Source of the DNA: Bolinopsis microptera
Lineage: Eukaryota; Ctenophora; Tentaculata; Lobata; Bolinopsidae
NCBI RefSeq assembly: GCF_026151205.1
Contig: NW_026971871.1
Coordinates: 1 to 25,705, forward strand
Length of the DNA stretch: 25,705 bases
Reading direction: 5' to 3'
Shown here in pieces: positions 18,753 to 25,705 of the stretch (its first letter is position 1; the number at the start of each line of letters is the position of its first letter). A program made the position numbers and the translations under genes. Below the pieces are notes generated by a model. It was not told the DNA's origin. It did not search any database and worked only from the letters and a program-made list of their open reading frames with translations.

Positions 18753-18798
18753 GATGCTTTACTCAAATTGCTTTACTTTTGATGCTTTACTCAAATTG
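18753..18798 (+). repeat. two-copy direct repeat, period 28 bp
   Basis: The 18 bases gatgctttactcaaattg occur at 18,753-18,770 and again at 18,781-18,798, separated by ctttactttt, which itself echoes the unit. It lies in otherwise plain AT-rich DNA between the LINE tail and the next open frame. Confidence 0.75.
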
Positions 18799-18892
18799 TG
18801 CGTGGTTAAAATACTAAAAGTTTTAGTTCACGGGATCCATTAGCCCTTATTCGTGAACAATTATTTTGAATATTTCATTCAAATATATATCA

Positions 18893-19210
18893 TCATCGGT
18901 GGCTGTCGAGTCTACCCCGTACGTAGGCATTGTCCAAGATTTCAGGCATCAGGATACACTGAAGCAGTGCAGAGCTGATTTCGACCAGGTTCCTCAGGGA
19001 TACCCCATCTCGGAGGTCGAGCCAATGCCCTGTGTTATTTATTTCGGTATTTGTGTCTACTGATATAGCCTTCATACTTTCCCTACTAACAGTCACTGTA
19101 ACCCTATCACTCGGAAGGCCCCACGGCTCCTGCATGGATGCACGGCTGGGAGCCCATCTAGGGATAAAAGTGACCGCAAGAAATCCATTACATCCGTCAC
19201 AGATCCAAAG
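18893..19210 (-). CDS. possible terminal exon, unidentified protein
   Basis: On the minus strand the frame is open for 105 codons from 19,210 to a TGA at 18,893-18,895, in balanced, clean sequence. Directly upstream, 19,211-19,254 reads as a long polypyrimidine tract ending ctcctccag, a good 3' splice site. The segment includes PSDRVTVTVSRESMKAISVD and LRNLVEISSALLQCILMPEI. I recognise no domain. An internal ATG at 19,133-19,135 would give an 80-residue start without splicing. Against it, plus-strand frames overlap (18,866-19,063 and 19,032-19,334), and the pyrimidine tract may simply be low-complexity DNA. It could also be part of an unrecognised repeat. Confidence 0.25.
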   Translation of the reverse strand, partial: LWICDGCNGFLAVTFIPRWAPSRASMQEPWGLPSDRVTVTVSRESMKAISVDTNTEINNTGHWLDLRDGVSLRNLVEISSALLQCILMPEILDNAYVRGRLDSHR

Positions 19211-19650
19211 CTGGAGGAGAAAAAAGGCCGAAAGAAAAAAGGGAAAAAAGAAAGTAAAACAATTCTGTTTTAGTAAAACAAATTTTATTTTATACCCACA
19301 ATCAATTCATATTTTGGTTCAAATATTTATTTAAGTCAAAATAACCATTTCACATAAGTGGTTTTATTATAATAAAATAAGTTGTGATAAATCAATAAAT
19401 AATTTACACTCAAAAATGTACAAAATATACACTGATCGAAAAAGTTTGGCTTGCATTTACTAACTTCAGTGTACAGCATACATGAAAAGATAACTTACTG
19501 AATCTTATTAATTCAGATGTTGTTCAATCATCAATGAGTTAGCCACAAAAATGTTCAAATTATGTAGGAGGGTAAAGGACACAATTTTTGCCTAGTAAAT
19601 GCTTCTTTGTTGCCTGTTGACCCTACAAAGGAACATTTTGTTGGGGCGGA
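19211..19650. other. AT-rich intergenic, no gene seen
   Basis: The stretch starts with the purine-rich tract at 19,211-19,254 and continues as AT-rich DNA. A loose inverted similarity exists between 19,277-19,294 and 19,367-19,386, too imperfect to call transposon ends. The sequence loses quality from about 19,640. Confidence 0.4.
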
Positions 19651-22600
19651 GGTTTTTCTATTCTTCCTTTCCAGAACGGGGCGGTTTTTTGTATTGGAAG
19701 TGCGGTGGTTTATTTTGATATTTACTAGGTTTTTTTTTTATGCACACAAGCCCTAGGCCAATCATTTTGTTTTTTTTTGTTTCGTCCTTCCCGCGCTAAA
19801 CAGGTTTTTTTTGCAGAGTAATGAAAAATAAACACTCCTAAGAAAACAACGAATTTGTCAGAAAAAACAACAATTTTTTATTTAAGATATTCAAATTAAA
19901 GCAAAAAACACATAAATATGGTTTATATATAAACCTAGCAAGGGAAACCCTTTTTTTTACCAGATAATCTTTATAAGGGGAACTTGGAGTAGCAAAGGAG
20001 AATGGATAGAAAGGTATAAAATAGACCCATTAGGATACAAAAAAATACGTTTCCAAAAAAGAATTCCCCAGGTGATACAGGATCGAGAGTGCAAGACCGT
20101 AAAAGTTTAACGCACCCACCCTTGCCCTCCAAATTCCCCCTTGGGTTGGGGTTAGGACATTAAATGCCGAAAACTTGGGGGGGTCGTTGATACTCCAAGG
20201 TCCCCCTTTGTTTTAAAAATTAATAAAATTTTATCCTCAGGAAAAGTTAACTTTAAATTCAACAATAAATAAAAAATATTATCAAATATCAATTTTAAAT
20301 TCCCGCATAAAATTTTCACTATCGAAAAGACTAGTTTGATTATCGAAAATTAGGTTTTTTTCGAATTATCAAATAAGGTTTCGAGTTCCTGAATATTTAA
20401 ATTTTGGTAAAAGGGTAAAAAATAACATAAAATATTTACAATTATTAAAAACAAATACATCAAGTGGGTTTTTAAAAATGGATCTGAAAAAGCTTATCAA
20501 AGTTTATAGTTCAATCATGATTAAGTAATATTAGGGTGTGTTGCTTGCCCTGCAATGGTGCAATTTTAAGAATTTACTGCAATTTAAATTTTGGTTTTTT
20601 GGAGTCACCAGGTTTTTTTTCCTATTTTTAAAAGTCAGCCCCTGGGCTGGTGGGGAAGTGTAAAACTAAATAGTTGCTTTGGGTTTTCCTCATTTTTAAA
20701 CAAAGTTTTAATGGAAGTTTTCCTAGCAATTAGACTTGAAGTTAAAAATTTTTTTATGAAACTGTTTGGGGTTTTTTTCCCCCAAAACATGTCTGCATTA
20801 AAAACAAAAAAAAGGTAAAAAACAATTTTGATATTTTATGTTAGAATGAATAACAGGTTTGTTTAGAACCTCGGTTTTTGCCAACAACCGGTTTTTTGTT
20901 CGAAATGTTGATGGCCACCCAAATAAAGGGGTAGGGTCAGTGGTACTTGATAATCCCCCTTAGAGAATTTCCTAAAATGCCCCCCACCCCCCCGTGATTA
21001 ATTTTGTACAACAAGTTTTTGGAGCCGTTAGAATTTTTTTAGTCCTATTAAAAATGGGTTTTTTGTTTGTCTATGCTCCCTTTTTTCAAAGTGGGTTTAA
21101 ATGGGTCTAATTTTTTTTTGCATACCAAATACGGATCCTAAGTTATGGCGTTGCCAATAACAGTGTTGAAATTGTTTATCCTAAATTATGAAGTCGAGAA
21201 TCACCAAAAAAGGATCCGTGTAACACACCTACACAGTGGCTTTCCTGTGTGGATAAAAAAAGACACTGGTCCCCCCCCCATTTGGAACGATTTCTATTTT
21301 TTTTAAAAGGACAACGAAACGCCCCCCAAAACCGCGTTTAATTAACCCATAAAACTGAAGATGTGATTCAAAGAGAGCCATAAAATTATATAATTTTTTC
21401 AAATATAAGTTTTCACCAAGTAAAAAATCTGAGTTGGTCCGAAATTCCTCACAGATTTGGCCAAACCCAAGTTTTCAATGGGTAACCCGAAGGTTTTGTT
21501 TAACGAAGATTGTAAGTGCATAATGGGTCCCAGCCCCCCAAGTTTAAACTTACCCTATCTATATAACAATACCTAGGAACTTTGGTAATCCTTGAAAAAA
21601 CCCCTTTTGGTGGTACTAACCTTACACCCCCCCCCCCAAATCGGATGAATATTGACCTAGACTCCCAACCTAGAAGGGGTTAGCAAAATGGGTCTGGGGT
21701 CACCTTGCACAGGGTCCTCATCAATATTCAGAAACGGCAGGTTTTTAAAATGGATGGTATAAGACAAAACCAATTTAGTACCCATGTTGAAAATAATGGA
21801 GTAGATTTACAATTTTCCATGTCAATTCCCGACACAAATGTTTTTTTTTATGAGAATCTAAAGGTTTTGCTTTTTTTTGTAATTGTTTTTTTTGCGCGTT
21901 TCTCCTTAGAATTTGGTCCTGATAAATAAAAGATATTAAGTTGTCCATCATCAAATAAAAGTAACAAAATATCACCTCACTGTTATCAAAATAAAACACA
22001 AGTTCACTGAATATCCGTTTCCCATAGTGACATTTTAGGAAAGAGTGAACGGCACCCTAGAAAATTGACCCCTGTGGTGAAACCCCAAATTTTTCCACAT
22101 CCATAAATGGTTTTCTGATGGTACAATCCGTTATACATAACCCAATTACTGGCTTTTCCTGTGTTAGTCCAAAATTGCGTTTTAAGTAAGGGTAAAAAAG
22201 AAAGGTGCGGTGGCCCCTAATACATAGGAGAAAGTTTAAGAGTTTGCTTAGAAGAATGTTGTTGGTCCCCCAAAAGGGTTGTCCCCCACCCCCCCCGAAG
22301 GCTTTGACTTTTTTAAGTCCCCAACTGATAATATTTCCTAGAGGACATGTTTTATTGCCCAGCTAGAGTCCCCCCTTTGTATAACGGAGTCCTAAAGATT
22401 TTGTGGTAAAGAGCATGAAAAGTTGGTGTAATTGACCCTTTTTCCTTAAAATCCAAACTGGTGGGATTCCCCCCTGTTCCCAGTTATAAACACCCTTTAG
22501 ATGTGAAAAAGAAATATAAGAGCCCTTTTGTTAAGATATCTTCTCGGCAAAAAGAATTTTTCCAAATAAAGGTAATAAATTGGAAATACTAAGGGCCCCG

Positions 22601-25600
22601 ATGGTTTGGTTTTTCCAATACATTCCCCTGTTATTTGGGTCCTTTCCTTGTATATAGGAAAAACTTTTACCAAGTTTTGTTTTTTTTAAAAATACTCCCC
22701 CCGGGAAAAATGTAAAAAAAAACCACAGAACTTTGTAATACATGTTTGTTTGTAAAGCCCCTGGCCCAAGGTAAAACCAGCCTTCATTACTTTGAAAGGA
22801 TTTTTCTTTACAACAAATATTGGCATGTTCACCTCGCGCTTGCCATATTTTTGGAAAAAAGTCCCTTTGATCCACCTCACAAAGAGTCCTCGTCCATTTA
22901 TTAGTGTTTAATATTTGTTCCTTCCAGATAAAATGGAGTCCATATCACTGAATTTGACCATGATACCATAGCAAAAATGAGTCCTATGGTTCCAGAATAA
23001 AATACTATTTTGATTTCGTCCCCCAGTAACATTGTCTTTTTATTGAAGATTACTTATTGCAAAAAAGATGTTAAAAATAATTCCCCACAAAATTTTTGTT
23101 AGCGAAAATTATTCGTTCCCCCTTGCCAGGTAAAACCTCCCTCTGACCGTGTTCTTAACAACATCGCCCCTTTTACAATCGAGACATAGTTTTTTAACCA
23201 CGGTAGTTTGGTCATTTAAAAATAACTTCCCCCCACCGTCCCTATTTTTTATCGAGTTCCATGCCTGTATAACATTGTCCGAAATTGTTTCCCCTAGTTG
23301 GAAAGCACAATAGCCCCCTTGTTGCCATATTTGTTATTTGAAGCTTTTTGAGAAACTGGTCGAATCCCTTGGTAGCAAAAATGTGCGTTTATCGGATCCC
23401 CCCGTTCAGGTCATTTTTAAATGTAACAGAGTGTCCCACCTCCTTTTTTTTCCATTCGAAAAAATAAACAAAGTACAGCTTTTCTTTCTTCGAGGGAAAA
23501 GTAATTAGGCCCCCCTGGGGTTAATCCAAGGGGTTTTGTTGGGTTTTCTGCTATTACGTATTTTTATATAGAAAGAGGTGGGGTTTTCTTGGAGTTTATG
23601 AATGTTTTGCAAGACCCAAAAGTCCCTATTTATTTATCCTTGAGAAAAGTGGCGCACTGCATAAAAACGAGTTCCCCAAATGTGTTCAAACAAAACTTGT
23701 CAAAAGTGGGAACCTTCCCTAACAATCGTTATTTTTCTATTTTCAAGACAGAGCTTCTATCCTTAGTTTTTAGCAGTTACTATTAAAGTCCCCACCCAAT
23801 AGTTGTAAAAGTTAAAAATTTTTTGTCACCCTGGTTGAAATCAAGAAAATAGTGACCACAAGTCGGGGGGAGAGCTTAAAACAAAAGTGGAAATATACGG
23901 GTGGGTGGATGGGAAGAATCCTTGATCAGATATGAACCCCACCCCCAGAGGATAATATGGGGATTGGTCCCCCCCTAATACATTGGTGGGGGGTTGGATA
24001 TTGTCCCCCCAATACAAAGTTTGCCCTGGAAGCAACCAGTCATGATTTGGGTGAGGTTTGGGGCACTGATTAAGGGGGTTGGGGTTTAATAAAGCCATTG
24101 TTTTTTAAATATTATTGTCCTTGGAATTTTGTCCCCCTCTGAGATGAAGATGGGGTGGTTTAAAAATGTTAACATTGAAAAATTTCCCCCAAGGGAATAT
24201 TTACCTTTTTTTTGCCATTCAGTTTTAAGAGGGAAATACGTTTTTTCCATATGCTTCGTTAAAAACCCGATTTCAAGTGATGCGTTTTTTTGGGGGACCG
24301 GTAAGATAACCCCTACAAACGGGTTTTGGGGTCTTTTCATACTGGTGATAGATAACAAAACAGTGGAATTCTATGTGCTCATTACAGAGAGGAATAATCC
24401 AGTAATCTTATTAAAGTTTAGAGAGTTTTTTTTCAGGTAAAAGACCAAAACTCCTGATCCCTTTAGCCTTGGAACTGGTTTTTTGTGTCTTGAACAGAAA
24501 TAACGGGATTGGTTAAACAAAGAGGAAATATCCCACTGGGCTTTAAAAAGTTGTTCCATTGTTCAGCAATCAGTGTTTTGTTTTTCTGCAAGAACCCAAT
24601 AACAGAAAAACCTTGTGGTTTTTATACGACTGCCCTTGTCCAAAGTGTGCAAAGTTTTTTCAAGTTTTTTGCAATTCCCATCAATGTTTGGAAGAAATAA
24701 AGTGGGACATATATTCGGACTGAAAATTTTCCAGGGGAAGGGGTGGTGGGGCATTCAACTCTGTTATGGAAGAATGTTTTTGCATTGTTTTTTCCAAGAA
24801 TTTTTGGAGCTTGTTGTAGATAGATTTCAATATAATTTTAACTGGCCCTCCATCATCAATAAAGGCCCGTTGTTAGCAAAAGTGGGGGAGCTTTGGTAGA
24901 AAAGGGTTGTATCGAATTAATATCGTTGGGCTTCAATACAGAACTTTGCCAGTATAATATTTTCATCTCGAAATTGAACTAAGTTTTGTCCCCCCCAAAT
25001 TTAGTTTTTGGCATTTTTTTTTGTGCATTATTTTTGTCCACACATCTGACCAAATTAAAGAAAGGGTGGGTCCCCCAGCCTCGTACAGGTTTTTTTAAAA
25101 TGCAGCAGCCAAGCAAAATTTCGCATATCAATTTAACCTAATCATGGACTGAAAGTATAGATTCTACGTGGTCCGTGGGGGAAAATCTGCCCTTAGCTTT
25201 GGCATTTAACAAAAATCAACTGAATGATCTCCCGTCAAACAAGGGCTACCCAAAATATCCTTGTGAAGCAAAAAGCCCCGGGAGAGTTTTTGAATATAAC
25301 CGTTTTTGAATCCAAGGTGAATTGGGTCCCATCCGGCCTTTTCTTAATCTACAAAACTGCCTGATTCAGGGCCAGACCATCTTTCGTCCAACAAAGCTAT
25401 TAAAATCTAATGTTTAAACCTAATTCTAGGAAATTGGGGATCACAGTAATCCAAATAAAAAAAACCTGTTTTAAACTCCCATAAGCCCCCTTTCGTTCAG
25501 CAAGGAGGACCTAGTTGGCAAGTAATAGGTGAAAAAAAATTATTTTAGCGTAAGGGGGGCCCAACAATAGTCCAACCTTATAGCCCCCCCCTTTGGGGTT

Positions 25601-25705
25601 TTTTTTTCACTCAAAATTTGGGCCCCAAAATTTTAAAAAATTCCCCCTTCCCCCTTTTCCCCGGGGTGTTTTTTTTACTCCACAAGAAAACTTTTAATGT
25701 TTTTT
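19651..25705. other. no supported gene; variable-quality AT-rich sequence
   Basis: Homopolymer runs return, somewhat milder than in the left half. Open frames occur on both strands, for example minus 22,531-22,875 (114 codons) with overlapping minus 22,686-22,880, plus 24,129-24,440 and plus 24,615-24,899. They overlap each other antisense and show no motif I can name. Minus-strand text around 24,600-24,900 has a mixed, helix-like composition in one frame but is broken by stops. No RNA gene, transposon terminus or clear repeat was found. Confidence 0.4.

Noticed and set aside
19277-19386. Loose inverted similarity suggesting transposon ends
   Set aside because: The arms are AT-only, imperfect and lack any flanking target duplication.
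22531-22880. Two overlapping minus-strand frames of 114 and 64 codons
   Set aside because: They overlap in different phases of the same strand, contain homopolymer-derived FFFTFF and similar strings, and match no family I know.
23841-24098. 85-codon minus-strand frame with Pro-rich text
   Set aside because: The composition comes from G/C runs on the plus strand, and there is no recognisable motif or supporting neighbour.

Overview
The window looks like nuclear DNA of an animal, probably an aquatic metazoan. It holds an intronless seven-helix receptor with olfactory-receptor-like features, a non-LTR retrotransposon of the kind common in invertebrates and lower vertebrates, an LTR retroelement and a small DNA transposon. 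I see no bacterial operon structure, rRNA gene, convincing tRNA or CRISPR array. The species cannot be named from this sequence.

Sequence quality is uneven. About 14,500-19,600 is clean, with normal codon structure and exact target-site duplications. Much of the flanking sequence (about 460-3,700, 4,500-14,300 and 19,650-25,705) consists of stretched homopolymer runs and reads like a poor consensus. Short open frames there are mostly artefacts. Smaller cleaner islands occur near 3,700-4,480 and 7,160-7,720.

Layout: 1-455 is a G-poor degenerate minisatellite. At 3,711-3,793 and 4,236-4,375 there are two short tandem duplications. At 7,161-7,720 there is a GC-richer stretch that may hold exon remnants. 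At 14,296-15,332 (minus strand) lies a class A GPCR: TM1-TM5 are in one open frame, while TM6 and TM7 lie just downstream in another frame. At 16,078-16,513 there is a complete MITE with 17-bp terminal inverted repeats and an 8-bp target duplication. From about 16,530 to 18,691 there is a 5'-truncated LINE, starting almost next to the MITE and keeping the reverse transcriptase active-site motif and C-terminal domain.

The LINE reading frame is split by a 1,030-bp LTR element (17,034-18,063) inserted in the opposite orientation with a 5-bp target duplication (attgc). The insert is not a simple solo LTR. Read on the minus strand it has a stub of a 5' LTR, about 170 bp of internal sequence, a polypurine tract and one complete 831-bp 3' LTR. 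It therefore appears to be an internally deleted provirus-like copy. Downstream of the LINE, at 18,893-19,210 on the minus strand, an unidentified open frame follows a good polypyrimidine tract and AG and may be a terminal exon.

The strongest observations are the LINE / LTR nesting with exact boundaries, the MITE, and the receptor with its altered DRY motif and displaced TM6-TM7. No multi-gene system is evident; the region is best read as a receptor pseudogene or mis-sequenced gene beside a small cluster of transposons.
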